A DNA stretch of 64,000 nucleotides from VAZQ01 sp036557705 (GCA_036557705.1 DATBHB010000155.1:1-64000), one strand, 5' to 3'. Counted from the stretch's first letter, positions 1 to 8,375 are shown. Notes: generated by a model from the sequence alone, not told the origin. A program made the numbers and translations.

Positions 1-1
1 A

Positions 2-334
2 ATCATTGCTCATCCGGAATGCCCGCCCGACGTCATCGACGAAGCCGATTACACCGGTTCGACTGCCGGCATGATCGACTGGGTGCGCCGGAACCGGCCC
101 CGCCGCGTCGTCATGGTCACCGAATGCTCGATGGCCGACAATGTCCAGGCCGAGCTGCCCGGTGTTGAGTTCGTGCGGCCGTGCAACCTCTGCCCGCACA
201 TGAAGCGGATCACGCTGCCGAAAATCCTCGACAGCCTAATCCATCTCGAGGAAGAGGTGGTGATTGAGCCTGCAATCGCCGAGAAGGCCCGCCGCTCCGT
301 CGAGCGGATGGTGAATCTGCGACCGTCCTTGTGA
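2..334 (+). CDS. nadA: quinolinate synthase NadA, C-terminal part (cut by window start)
   Basis: This is the last 110 residues of quinolinate synthase, the [4Fe-4S] enzyme that condenses iminoaspartate with dihydroxyacetone phosphate in NAD synthesis. The reading frame is already open at base 2 and runs to TGA at 332-334. Visible family marks are HPECP (a cluster cysteine), a GST tripeptide in the ADYTGSTAGM stretch, TECSM, and the C-terminal CNLCPHMK, which carries another cluster cysteine. The start lies outside the window. A strong hairpin follows 11 bases after the stop. Identification is firm from these motifs. Confidence 0.95.
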   Translation: MIAHPECPPDVIDEADYTGSTAGMIDWVRRNRPRRVVMVTECSMADNVQAELPGVEFVRPCNLCPHMKRITLPKILDSLIHLEEEVVIEPAIAEKARRSVERMVNLRPSL

Positions 335-345
335 TGAAATTAAAG

Positions 346-377
346 AAGGCCGCAGCGATTGTGGTCGCTGCGGCCTT
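346..377. terminator. 13-bp perfect hairpin between convergent genes
   Basis: AAGGCCGCAGCGA (346-358) pairs perfectly with TCGCTGCGGCCTT (365-377) around a 6-base loop. It lies between the end of nadA (+) and the end of the minus-strand gene at 422. Read on the minus strand the stem is followed by a T-rich stretch (CTTTAATTTC), so it is a better intrinsic terminator for that gene. It can still block read-through from nadA. Confidence 0.7.
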
Positions 378-421
378 GCTGTGAGCGTGAAAAGTTCGGA
401 ATGCCGATCGAACGTCGGGGA

Positions 422-1177
422 TCACTCGTTCGAGAGCGCGTTGTCCGGAGACGAGATTTCCACTTCCGGATACGAGACCAGGGCATCGCCCGACGGCTCT
501 GATGTTACCGAGCCGGTGGTTGCGGGCTCCTGATCGGTGCTTGCTCCTTCGTTTGCAGCGGGTTCGGGAGCGCTCACGAGCGTCGTCCCGCCGGGGGTCG
601 GGTGGAATTCCGCGGAGAACTCCTCCTTGCTGGCGCTGCCCTCGATGGCGGGCGCGCTGGCAAAGGCCGTCTCGCCTGTGGCGCCATCCAGGGCAGCCGA
701 ACCCTTTGCATCGCTGTCGACGCCTGCCGGCTCGGTGATCGGCGAGACATAGGTTTCGGTAACGATCGCAGGGGCTTGGGTAACCTGCGCGGGAGCTTCG
801 ATAACGGCGGCCGGTGCTGTGACGGGAGGCAGCTCCGCGGCTGCGGTATGCGTCATCTTCGCCAGAAGCGCATCGAGCTGCGCCTTGGTGATGCAGGTTT
901 GCGCGCCGCTTTCATCGGCGACGCAAAGCTGCCGCGTGTTGAGCTGCTGGGTCGTGAACGATCCGGCAAACAGCGCGACGGTCGCTTCGATACTGGCAAT
1001 TCGTTGCTCGACACTGTGAACGGCATTCATGATCGGATCGACGGCTATCTCGCGCCAGGATGAGGCGTTCGCGTCGGATTGGGCGCGGACAGGAGCGCCG
1101 AACGCCATTGAGAAAGCGACAAGGGCGATCGGCAGCCAGGCGAGTTTTGGCGAGAAAGACATCTGATCCGTCATCAT
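422..1177 (-). CDS. secreted Ala/Pro/Thr-rich protein of unknown function
   Basis: Encodes 251 residues. I chose the ATG at 1177 because GGAG sits 5 bases upstream and the protein then begins with a signal peptide (hydrophobic stretch about residues 14-30, cleavage near APVRAQ). The frame is open further upstream, but that extension is Arg/Pro-rich and has no ribosome site. The mature part has a possible helical segment (residues 45-75), one cysteine pair (C85, C95) and, from about residue 115, a low-complexity A/P/T/E tail typical of periplasmic or surface linkers. No catalytic motif is visible and I do not recognise the family. It is convergent with nadA. Confidence 0.6.
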   Translation of the reverse strand: MMTDQMSFSPKLAWLPIALVAFSMAFGAPVRAQSDANASSWREIAVDPIMNAVHSVEQRIASIEATVALFAGSFTTQQLNTRQLCVADESGAQTCITKAQLDALLAKMTHTAAAELPPVTAPAAVIEAPAQVTQAPAIVTETYVSPITEPAGVDSDAKGSAALDGATGETAFASAPAIEGSASKEEFSAEFHPTPGGTTLVSAPEPAANEGASTDQEPATTGSVTSEPSGDALVSYPEVEISSPDNALSNE

Positions 1178-1366
1178 GTTTACTCCGGTTGATACGGTGG
1201 CGCCGAAAGGCGCTGTTAGGACGCGATTGAGGAGCAGGATGCCTGGTGTTGAGCGGCAGCGGCGCATGGTCGGCGAGCATAACTCGCTGCCACCACCATG
1301 CGCCTGCCGCGGCGCTCCCATAGCCCGATACGATGCCGGGAAAACCCCCAAACCCCTCGCGTGCAA

Positions 1367-1549
1367 ATGTGCCGCGGCGTAATTAAAGAACAGTTTGCAG
1401 AAACGGTTGATCGCGCAATTTATCGCGACATGTATCGTTCGCTCTACAAGATGCACGAATACGCGCTGCACGGAACAACCAAGGTGACACTGGACACGCT
1501 CGCCCGCCTCATCGCGCGGCGCACCGGGCCGCATGTGAAGGTACGTTAG
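1367..1549 (+). CDS. possible small hypothetical protein (60 aa)
   Basis: A short open frame starting at ATG 1367, possibly upstream at 1298. It encodes a basic, helix-prone peptide containing YRDMYRSLYKMHEYA and ending in GPHVKVR. The composition looks more natural than a random shadow, but there is no convincing ribosome site and I recognise no family. The frame lies in the gap upstream of the minus-strand gene that starts at 1177. Confidence 0.25.
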   Translation: MCRGVIKEQFAETVDRAIYRDMYRSLYKMHEYALHGTTKVTLDTLARLIARRTGPHVKVR

Positions 1550-1607
1550 AGCGCCTCAAACCCTGACAGCAAACAGACTCGCCAGGTTGCGTACGGACCG
1601 GGAAGAT

Positions 1608-1725
1608 GTAGGGGCGGGTTTCAAACCCGCCCTGGCGCCACAACACGGACCGTGACGTTACGACCCGGACGATATCTCGCGAGCGGGCTCTGCCGGGAGA
1701 GGGCGGGTTTAAAACCCGCCCCTAC
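1608..1725. repeat. class C palindromic repeat (GTAGGGGCGGGTTT), two hairpins
   Basis: Two adjacent hairpins. GTAGGGGCGGGTTT begins at 1608 and is paired at 1623-1632; GGGCGGGTTT/AAACCCGCCC at 1701-1721 ends in CTAC at 1722-1725. The whole composite therefore reads GTAG...CTAC. The same core recurs at 10900, 27862 and 50137. The rest of the gap 1726-1875 shows no gene. Confidence 0.85.
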
Positions 1726-1875
1726 AAACCTTTCGGTTTTTACGAACTCGGTTGGATTAAACGCTGCCGCCGTCCTCCACTCGCGCGGCGATCCGCGCGA
1801 TGAGGTCCCCGATCCGGGCCAGCCGGATGGTGCGTCGCAGTGCAGGAACGCGGCCGCCTGCCGAGGCTCGCCGCC

Positions 1876-1974
1876 GTTATCTAAAATGACGGAATGCGGT
1901 GAAGTTCTGGGACGCCTCGGCCGCTGCGCCCGCGCCGCGAGCGGCCACGCCGCCGCAGCGCCGAGAAGCGTCAT
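1876..1974 (-). pseudogene. remnant of solute-binding-protein signal peptide
   Basis: Six bases after the stop of the intact binding-protein gene a new ATG begins MTLLGAAAAWPLAARAQRP. This is nearly the same as the leader of the intact gene (TLIGGAAAWPLAAHAQRP). The similarity stops after about 23 residues, where the frame runs into unrelated sequence. It is best read as the 5' stub of a second, otherwise deleted ABC_sub_bind gene. The right limit is clear; the left limit is approximate. Confidence 0.55.
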
Positions 1975-1980
1975 GCCGAA

Positions 1981-2964
1981 TCATTCAATGATCTCGTCGG
2001 CGATGGCGAGCAGCCGATCTGGCACGGTAAGGCCCAACATCTTGGCGTTTTGCTGATTAATCACCAGCTCGAATTTCGACGCTTGGATGACCGGAAGGTC
2101 CGAAGGCTTTGCGCCCCTGAGAATACGCCCGACGTAGACACCGGCCTGACGATAAGCCTCGGTAACGTTTGCTCCATAGCTCATTAATCCGCCAACATCT
2201 GGATACGCTCGCGAAGGGTACCCCGTAGGCAGATGGTGGTACGATGCCAATTGGACCAATTGAATACGTCGAGTGTTGAAGAGCGCATCGCCCGTAACAC
2301 AAACCGCATCAGGCTTACTATCAGCCACCGCCGCAAATGCCGCATCAATCTCGCCGACGCTACTCGCCTTGTGGACCTGTACTCGAACCCCCATTGCGCG
2401 TGCCGCTGCCTCTGCGTCCCTTGCCGTTCGTTCGGCGTTCCCACTGGTTGGATTAACGAGCACCGCTACGCGAGTGGCAGTGGGGACGAGTTCGCGGAGC
2501 AGGTTTAGTTGCTTTGTTGTAATCTCATTGTTGAAAAGATTAACCCCAGTGATATTGCCTGTTGGGCGAGCAAGGCTTTTGACCAGACCAAGCCTGACCG
2601 GGTCATCGCCGACAAGGAAGACTACAGGAATAGTGGTGGTCGCCGCCTTTGCGACTGCCACCGAATTAGGAGTTGCAAGCGCCGCCAGTACGGCGACCTT
2701 GCGGTCAACCAATTCAGCCGCAAGCGCAGGCAGCCTCTCCAATTTTCCCTGCGCCCAGCGGTATTCAATCGTGACGTTTTCGCCCTCCACGAAGCCAATC
2801 TCTTTCAGTCCCTGTCGAAATCCATCCAAGCGATCCGCATAGCCGGTGGGAGATTGCGTGTTCAGAAATCCAATCACGGGGATCGCCGGTCGCTGCGCGT
2901 GCGCCGCGAGCGGCCACGCCGCCGCACCGCCGATAAGCGTGATGAAGTCGCGGCGACGGATCAT
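1981..2964 (-). CDS. ABC transporter solute-binding protein (ABC_sub_bind family)
   Basis: Encodes a 327-residue periplasmic binding protein of the ABC_sub_bind (PF04392) family. The N-terminus MIRRRDFITLIGG fits a twin-arginine export signal, with cleavage near AAHAQ. The body shows the usual family phrases: IPVIGFLNTQSP, FRQGLKEIGFVEGENV, LARPTGNITGVN, and the terminal ADEIIE. The ligand cannot be told from sequence and no permease or ATPase gene is next to it, so it may be an orphan or serve a distant transporter. Its ATG overlaps the TGA of the upstream remnant (ATGA), the spacing of translationally coupled genes. Remnants of similar genes lie on both sides. Confidence 0.85.
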   Translation of the reverse strand: MIRRRDFITLIGGAAAWPLAAHAQRPAIPVIGFLNTQSPTGYADRLDGFRQGLKEIGFVEGENVTIEYRWAQGKLERLPALAAELVDRKVAVLAALATPNSVAVAKAATTTIPVVFLVGDDPVRLGLVKSLARPTGNITGVNLFNNEITTKQLNLLRELVPTATRVAVLVNPTSGNAERTARDAEAAARAMGVRVQVHKASSVGEIDAAFAAVADSKPDAVCVTGDALFNTRRIQLVQLASYHHLPTGYPSRAYPDVGGLMSYGANVTEAYRQAGVYVGRILRGAKPSDLPVIQASKFELVINQQNAKMLGLTVPDRLLAIADEIIE

Positions 2965-3149
2965 TCGATCACCTCGTCGGCAAGCGCGATAAGCGTCGGC
3001 GGTACGCTGAGCGACAGCGCCTTCGCAGTCTTGAGGTTGATGGCTTCGCGCACAGAGTAGCGTTCAGCAAGACGGCGCATGAAGGAACGCGTTGCCCTCG
3101 CGGTGTCGAGGTCTAGTTGCGGTCGTTCGAGCTTCGGCGGGTTGGTCAT
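2961..3149 (-). pseudogene. chimeric remnant: nucleotidyltransferase N-terminus joined to binding-protein C-terminus
   Basis: A 62-codon open frame made of two unlike parts. Residues 1-36 (MTNPPKLERP... ending FMRRLAERYSVREAI) match the region just before the FGSRARG catalytic motif of MNT-type nucleotidyltransferases. That motif is missing. Residues 37-62 (NLKTAKALSLSVPPTLIALADEVIE) are the conserved end of an ABC_sub_bind protein. The join is near base 3040. It looks like a deletion fusion and should have no enzyme activity. The stop overlaps the ATG of the intact binding-protein gene. The first-half assignment is from memory of the family and is an inference. Confidence 0.55.
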
Positions 3150-3150
3150 A

Positions 3151-3336
3151 TTATTCGATCCATTCATCGGCGACCATAATACCACAAGGTCGTCCAGCCG
3201 TAGCCAAAACCTTCAGGACTTCTGGACGGTGCGGGCCAGCAAGACAGCGCAATGCTTTTGCTCCGGCTAAATAGATAGGAGTAGTCCCTGGCCTATATTC
3301 CAGAATCGGGCTCCGGCTTCGCAGTGCTGGCCTCAT
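3151..3336 (-). CDS. small hypothetical ORF upstream of the chimeric remnant
   Basis: A 61-codon frame whose TAA ends one base before the ATG of the chimeric remnant, suggesting an old operon partner. It ends VADEWIE. I recognise no domain and the N-terminal half is compositionally poor (Arg/Pro-rich), so the real start is probably internal. It may be debris of the same decayed locus. Confidence 0.25.
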   Translation of the reverse strand: MRPALRSRSPILEYRPGTTPIYLAGAKALRCLAGPHRPEVLKVLATAGRPCGIMVADEWIE

Positions 3337-3368
3337 TCCGTCCGAGATAGCTGACGTGAGCGCCCCCG

Positions 3369-4454
3369 CTACTTTCGGTCGAGCGCCTGTTTCACGCGAT
3401 TGATGACCTCGATCGGGGCGCCGGCGGCATCCTTGAGAACGCTATTTACTTCGTCCGCGGTCACCAGATCGGTATCGAGCCTGGCGCGCTGCGCATCGTT
3501 GCGGAACGCCGGGTCGCGGAGCGTCTCGGCAAAGGCGGATCGAAGGACGGCGGCGCGATCCGCCGAAAGATCGGGCGGCGCGAGGAACGGCCGCCCGAGA
3601 ATTTCCCGCGCCAGCAGGAATTCGATTGCCTGCTTGTCGATCGGGTTCTCGACCAGCGTTCGGATGCTGGGAACGTCGGAAATTTCCGCTATCGGCTTGA
3701 CCCCCGTATGGAAGAGAAGGTTGACCTTCTTGTCGCGCACCCAGTCGGGATGCGCCGCCATGATGGCGCTCCAGGACCAGTAAGCGAGCCCATCGATTTC
3801 TCCTCGCTCCATCGCGAGCGCGCCTTCGGACGTATCGCGGTAGCCGCCGATGATCTTGAATTTCGTGCCGGCGAGATGATTCAGCGCAAGCGGAATGATT
3901 TCGGAATCCGCACCGGCGCCGGTGCCGGGGACCAACAGCTCGTGCTGTTTGAGATCCGCAAACGTCTTCACTTTGGCCGTATGCCAAGCCATCGCCAGAG
4001 TCGTCTCGCGATTCATGCTGCCGAGCCAAGTGAAACGCAGCGGATCGAACCTTGCCTCGTTCTTCCCCAATATCGGCTCGAACGGGAGACCGCGTCCAAT
4101 CGTCCCCATCACGCTGCCGTCCTTGGGGGCGATCTTGTTAAGATAATCGACGGCCTTGAGCCCGCCGGCGCCGAGCATGTTCTGCACGACGAAAGTGGGA
4201 TTGCCGGGAATGTGGCTGCCGAGGTGGCGCACCAGCAAGCGCGCGTAGAAGTCGTAGGTCGAGCCAGCTCCGGAAAACACGATCATGGTGAGCTGGCGGC
4301 CTTTGTAGAACTGCTCGGGGGTCTGCGCGTGGGCAATTGTGGCCGCGCAAATGAGTAGCAACGCTGTAGCGATTACGCGCACCAAACTGCGCGGGACCTC
4401 CTGTGGGTCCACTCGGTAGTTTGCGTCATGTCGCTTCGGTTCGGTTGGAATCAT
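3369..4454 (-). CDS. tripartite tricarboxylate transporter substrate-binding protein (TctC/Bug family)
   Basis: Encodes 361 residues: a long N-region, a hydrophobic signal segment ending IAHAQ (about residue 44), then a Bug-type periplasmic binding domain. Family marks are YKGRQLTMIVFSGAGSTYDFYARLL, HIPGNPTFVVQNMLGAGGLKAVDYL, and a GTGAGADSE loop with the ligand-binding character of this family. Such proteins deliver carboxylates, often aromatic or tricarboxylic acids, to TctAB permeases; no tctAB is in the window. It lies 11 bases after the cyclase gene at 4466-5287 and is probably co-transcribed with it, which suggests uptake and hydrolysis of a common compound. The exact start is uncertain; an internal ATG nearer the signal peptide is possible. 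Confidence 0.85.
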   Translation of the reverse strand: MIPTEPKRHDANYRVDPQEVPRSLVRVIATALLLICAATIAHAQTPEQFYKGRQLTMIVFSGAGSTYDFYARLLVRHLGSHIPGNPTFVVQNMLGAGGLKAVDYLNKIAPKDGSVMGTIGRGLPFEPILGKNEARFDPLRFTWLGSMNRETTLAMAWHTAKVKTFADLKQHELLVPGTGAGADSEIIPLALNHLAGTKFKIIGGYRDTSEGALAMERGEIDGLAYWSWSAIMAAHPDWVRDKKVNLLFHTGVKPIAEISDVPSIRTLVENPIDKQAIEFLLAREILGRPFLAPPDLSADRAAVLRSAFAETLRDPAFRNDAQRARLDTDLVTADEVNSVLKDAAGAPIEVINRVKQALDRK

Positions 4455-4465
4455 GGGCTCATGCT

Positions 4466-5287
4466 CTACGGCAGTATCGCGAAGGCGCGGGCCGGAAAAC
4501 CGAGCCCGTTGCGGACGTTCGGCCAGGTGACAACAACCATTGCGCCCTTCGGGGGCACCTTGTCGAGATTGGCCATGGCTTCGATCTGATAATGACCGTG
4601 CTGGAGAATATAGGTTTCCGAATCCATTTTGTCCGTCGTGTCGGTGTCGAGCGATTCATGACCGGTCGCGGTTACGCCCCGGTGCTCGTAGAGGAACCTG
4701 ATCGTCTCGAATGCCCACGCGGGGAACGGGTTGCGCTTGAAGCGCTCCGGGTTGCTGTTCCAATCCTTGTACATGTCGGTACGCAGCGCCACGAACGAGC
4801 CGCCCGGAACGCGTCCATGTCTACCTTCCCACCTGCGCAGATCCGAGAGGGAAAATGCGTGGTTTGGATCATTGGTGAGATATGGCGTATCGTCGAGCAC
4901 GATCAACGGCAGCATCATCTGCTTGAGCGGGATCTGATCCATGGTGATGCCGTTGTCGGCAAAGTGCGCCGGTGGATCGACATGGGTGCCGTATTGCCCG
5001 ACCATCTCGTAATAGGTGGCGCGAAAACCGTCCTTCGCAATTGTATAGGGCTCGTGCGTCTCGGGGTTGCGGGCCGGCGTCATCTTGGCTTGCCCGAATC
5101 CCGACCATACCGGCGTGCTTGCATCGAAACTATGCGTCAGATCGACGAAGGTCTTGCGGGCAATCACGCGATAGGCGCGCGCAAGGTCCCCTTGACCCAG
5201 AGCTGCTGCGCTCTCCAGACCGCTTAGGGCAAGCACCGCGAAAAACGCGCCGAACGAACGAGCGCAGAAGAGTTTGGACGCTACCAT
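4466..5287 (-). CDS. secreted cyclase-family metal hydrolase (kynurenine-formamidase fold)
   Basis: Encodes 273 residues of the cyclase family (PF04199), which contains kynurenine formamidase and isatin hydrolase; these are metal-dependent hydrolases of amides, lactams or related bonds. A signal peptide (residues 1 to about 30) puts it in the periplasm. The first metal segment is DLTHSFDASTP (49-59). The main motif, normally HxGTHxDxPxH, reads QYGTHVDPPAH at 98-108, so the first histidine is glutamine. A later TGHESLDTDTTD and HGHYQIEAM supply further family residues. It is the first gene of a minus-strand pair with the TctC-like binding protein and diverges from the cupin/EutA operon. The substrate is unknown. 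Confidence 0.8.
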   Translation of the reverse strand: MVASKLFCARSFGAFFAVLALSGLESAAALGQGDLARAYRVIARKTFVDLTHSFDASTPVWSGFGQAKMTPARNPETHEPYTIAKDGFRATYYEMVGQYGTHVDPPAHFADNGITMDQIPLKQMMLPLIVLDDTPYLTNDPNHAFSLSDLRRWEGRHGRVPGGSFVALRTDMYKDWNSNPERFKRNPFPAWAFETIRFLYEHRGVTATGHESLDTDTTDKMDSETYILQHGHYQIEAMANLDKVPPKGAMVVVTWPNVRNGLGFPARAFAILP

Positions 5288-5645
5288 CGGATCCCCTCAG
5301 GGGTCGGTCGGTGGATTGAATATTGCGCCGGCCGTGCTGCACGCCAAGCCGGCGTAGGGTGGGCAAAATCGCGCGCGAAAGCTTACACCACCGCACGGTC
5401 GCCGCCACGATTTTGCCCACGCGGTCGGCATCTCAGATAGGACAGCGTGGGCAAAGGCGCGCGACGCGCTGTGTGGAACCTCCACTTCGCGCCGCGCCTT
5501 TGCCCACCCTACGCATCTGCCTCGCGATTGCGCCATTCGGGCTACAGCCGCGCGATTGACAGTGCTTCGGCCGGCCCTGTACGAGATCATGCCATGCGCG
5601 GGGTCGATCTGGAGCACCCTCGATAACAGGAGAGAGATCGCTGCA
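5288..5645. other. divergent intergenic region
   Basis: A 358-base gap between two divergent operons (cyclase on minus, bicupin on plus). Bases 5354-5512 are a class A palindromic element, so promoters for both operons must lie in the short flanks or within it. AGGAGAG at 5629-5635 lies upstream of the bicupin start. I see no gene. Confidence 0.6.
5354..5512. repeat. class A palindromic element (GTAGGGTGGGCAAAA), copy 1
   Basis: A 159-base element reading GTAG at 5354 to CTAC at 5512. It consists of two hairpins: GTGGGCAAAATCG paired with CGATTTTGCCCAC, then GCGTGGGCAAAGGCGC paired with GCGCCTTTGCCCAC. The arms are strongly conserved and the loops are not. Other copies are at 9989, 13042 and, diverged, 38272. 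This copy is the only one lying between divergently transcribed genes. Confidence 0.9.
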
Positions 5646-6854
5646 ATGGCAACGGACGGCAAGACAGAGCCCGCAGTCAGCGAAGGAAAGGCATTTCTCC
5701 TCGACCCGTACAAGGAATGGGCGAACGGCGAAGGAATACCGGTCCATCTCGACTTCGGCCACGACCTCATCGCCCTGGAGACCGGCCCGTGGGCTCGCTA
5801 CGACGCCCGCGGCTGCTTCGCTTTCACGCATGGGGCGGGCGATTTCATGAGCAACTACGTGCTCGAAGTTCTGCCCGGCCGCAAGACGCGTCCGCTGCGG
5901 CATCTTTACGAGGCTTTCTTCTATGTTCTTGTCGGTCACGGTTCGACGACGGTGTGGCTGCCGAACGGGGAGACGCGCAGCTTCGAATGGGGTCCCAAGG
6001 CTCTCTTCGCGATCCCGCTCAACTGTCAATACCAGATTTTCAACAATTCAGGTGTCGAGCCGGTGCGGCTCTCATGTACCCATGATGGGCCGATCACAAT
6101 CAATCTCTATCACAACACCGATTTCGTCTTCGACAACCCGTTCACGTTTCCTGATCGTGCCGGCCAGTCGAAGCATTTTGAAGGGGAGGGCGATCTTCGT
6201 ACCTACACGGTGAAATCGAAGAATGCGAACCGGAACGTGTGGGAAACGAATTTCGTTCACGATCTCACGAGCTTCAAGCTCTATGAGCTGGAAGCGCGCG
6301 GCAAGGGATCGCTCAATGTGAGCTTCGTCCTCGCCGACGGGACCATGCACGCGCACGTATCGCAGATCCCGGCTGGCCGCTACAAAAAAGCCCACCGCCA
6401 CGTCGCCGGCACCCATGTTCACGCGGTGGACGGCGAAGGCTATTCGCTGCTCTGGTACGAAGGCGATTCGGAATTCAAGGAATTCCCCTGGCGGCACGGG
6501 TTCATGTACACGCCGCCGTTCTGGATGTTTCACCAGCATTTCAACACCTGCGGCAAGCCCGCGCGCTATCTCGCCTGCAGCCTCGGAAGCCGCCGCTATC
6601 CCTTCATCTCGTTCCGCCGCAAGAGCTCCGAAGGCGGCGGGGCAACGTCGATCCAGGAGGGTGGCCGCCAGATCGAGTATGAGGATCAGGACCCGCGCGT
6701 CCATCGCAAATGGCTCGAAGCCATTCGCGGGAACGGCGTCGAGTCGCAGATGGGTGACATTTTCGACGAACCCTCGATTCGATCCTTGCCTGAGGATGCC
6801 CTGACCGGCGTCATCCGCCAGCCCCGATCGATCGGCGCGGTTTCGCTGACCTAA
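5646..6854 (+). CDS. bicupin-fold protein (putative dioxygenase-like)
   Basis: Encodes 402 residues from ATG 5646; the frame is open upstream but that part is not protein-like. There are two cupin domains, about residues 60-190 and 220-350. The second has the clearer metal-site pattern, KKAHRHVAGTHVHAVDGEGYSLLW, with several histidines that could bind Fe or Mn, and a further MFHQHFN segment. The architecture resembles gentisate or hydroxynaphthoate dioxygenases, but I see no decisive substrate signature. No signal peptide, so cytoplasmic. It starts a plus-strand operon: eutA-like follows after 12 bases and the propeller protein after another 17. The shared operon suggests they act on one substrate. 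Confidence 0.7.
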   Translation: MATDGKTEPAVSEGKAFLLDPYKEWANGEGIPVHLDFGHDLIALETGPWARYDARGCFAFTHGAGDFMSNYVLEVLPGRKTRPLRHLYEAFFYVLVGHGSTTVWLPNGETRSFEWGPKALFAIPLNCQYQIFNNSGVEPVRLSCTHDGPITINLYHNTDFVFDNPFTFPDRAGQSKHFEGEGDLRTYTVKSKNANRNVWETNFVHDLTSFKLYELEARGKGSLNVSFVLADGTMHAHVSQIPAGRYKKAHRHVAGTHVHAVDGEGYSLLWYEGDSEFKEFPWRHGFMYTPPFWMFHQHFNTCGKPARYLACSLGSRRYPFISFRRKSSEGGGATSIQEGGRQIEYEDQDPRVHRKWLEAIRGNGVESQMGDIFDEPSIRSLPEDALTGVIRQPRSIGAVSLT

Positions 6855-6866
6855 TTCGGACCTCAC

Positions 6867-8375
6867 ATGCATGATTTCGAGCTGGAGCACGAGCACGACG
6901 ACGAGCTCACCGAGGCGGAGCAGGAGGCGATCGCCCGGGCGATATGGGAGCAGGACACCGTCGAGCTGACCACCGTCGGGATCGACATCGGCAGCTCGAC
7001 ATCCCACCTTCTGTTCGCGCGCGTCACGCTCAAGCGCCAGGCGCTCGGGTTGTCGAGCCGTTTTGTCGTGATCGAGCGTGAAGTCATCTGGCGCTCTCCA
7101 ATCATGCTCACGCCGTTCCTTGCCGACGGCACCATTGACGCCAAGGCGCTCGAACATTTCATACATCACGCCTATCACGATGCCGGGCTGCACCGCAGCG
7201 ACATCGACAGTGGGGCGGTCATCCTCACCGGCGAGGCGATCAAGCGCAAGAATGCCCGCGCCATCGATGAGATCTTCGCCGCAGAATCGGGGAAATTCGT
7301 CTGCGCCACCGCCGGTCACAAGCTGGAAAGCATTCTGGCCGCGCACGGCTCCGGCGCCACCGCGTTATCGCGGCGGCGCGGCGCCTGCGCGCTCCATGCC
7401 GATATCGGCGGCGGAACGACGAAGCTTGCGTTGATCGACAAAGGCGAGATTGCCAGCGTCTCGGCCTTTGCGGTCGGCGGCCGGCTCATTGCCCAGGATG
7501 CCGAGGGAGCCTGGACCCGCGTCGATCATTCGGCGCTGTTGCTGGCGAAAGAGCTCGGGATTAATCCCACTCCGGAGCGGCTGAGCGACCCCGACATCCG
7601 GCGCGCGTTCGCCCGGCGCCTCGCCACCCTTGCGCTCGACCAGATCGCAGGCGCGCCGCTCGATGACCTCGGCCACGCGTTGGAACTGACCGAGCCGCTG
7701 GAACGCACCCGCGCGCCGGAATACGTCACCTTCTCCGGCGGGGTTGCCGAATACATTTTCGGCCGCGAAACCGCCGATCACGGCGACGTCGCGCGAATGC
7801 TGGCGGAGGAAATCATCGCCCAGTTCAAGACGCGCGTGTCAGTTCCGGTGATCGAGCCGCGCGAGCGTATTCGTGCGACCGTCATCGGTGCTTCGCAATT
7901 CACAGTCCAGGTCAGCGGCAAGACCATTTACCTGCCGGACGATTCCGTCCTGCCGGTCCACAACATTCCGGTAGTGCACCTTGGCTACGATCTTTCGGGC
8001 GACATCGATGAGGACAATATCGTTGCCGCATGGACGAGGAGTGCGGGTCTGCTCGATCTGGAACCCGGCTCCCGCATCGCTCTTGCCTTCACCTGGGCCG
8101 GCGCGCCCGAATACCCGCGGCTCTTGGCAATGGGCCGCGCGATCATGCGGTTTGCCGCGCCTGCGGGGCGTCGAGACGAAGCGCTTGTCCTGGTGATCGA
8201 CGGGGACATCGGCCGCGGTCTTGGCCGCATCCTCGACAAGGAGCTTGGGCTTCATGGCAAGCTCGTATCGATCGACGGCGTCCAATTGCAGGATCTCGAT
8301 TACGTCGACATCGGCGGCCTCCTCGACCCGCCCGGCGTCGTTCCCGTGGTGATCAAATCACTGTTGTTTCCGTAA
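6867..8375 (+). CDS. eutA: EutA-like reactivating factor (ethanolamine ammonia-lyase reactivase family)
   Basis: Encodes 502 residues of the EutA family (PF06277), actin-like ATPases that eject inactive cobalamin from ethanolamine ammonia-lyase. Visible marks are the phosphate-1 loop VGIDIGSSTSHLLFAR after an acidic N-terminus, the phosphate-2-like HADIGGGTTKLALID, a VTFSGGVAEYIFG segment, and near the end RATVIGASQFTVQVSGKTIYL. Length is close to that of known EutA. The lyase genes eutB and eutC are absent from the window, and the neighbours are a bicupin and a propeller protein. Either it serves a distant lyase or it has another client. Cytoplasmic. The family call is firm; the client is unknown. 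Confidence 0.85.
   Translation: MHDFELEHEHDDELTEAEQEAIARAIWEQDTVELTTVGIDIGSSTSHLLFARVTLKRQALGLSSRFVVIEREVIWRSPIMLTPFLADGTIDAKALEHFIHHAYHDAGLHRSDIDSGAVILTGEAIKRKNARAIDEIFAAESGKFVCATAGHKLESILAAHGSGATALSRRRGACALHADIGGGTTKLALIDKGEIASVSAFAVGGRLIAQDAEGAWTRVDHSALLLAKELGINPTPERLSDPDIRRAFARRLATLALDQIAGAPLDDLGHALELTEPLERTRAPEYVTFSGGVAEYIFGRETADHGDVARMLAEEIIAQFKTRVSVPVIEPRERIRATVIGASQFTVQVSGKTIYLPDDSVLPVHNIPVVHLGYDLSGDIDEDNIVAAWTRSAGLLDLEPGSRIALAFTWAGAPEYPRLLAMGRAIMRFAAPAGRRDEALVLVIDGDIGRGLGRILDKELGLHGKLVSIDGVQLQDLDYVDIGGLLDPPGVVPVVIKSLLFP

Noticed and set aside
6072..7346. A 424-codon minus-strand frame across the bicupin and eutA genes
   Set aside because: It is a shadow of two well-supported plus-strand genes, Arg/Asp-rich with no recognisable domain.
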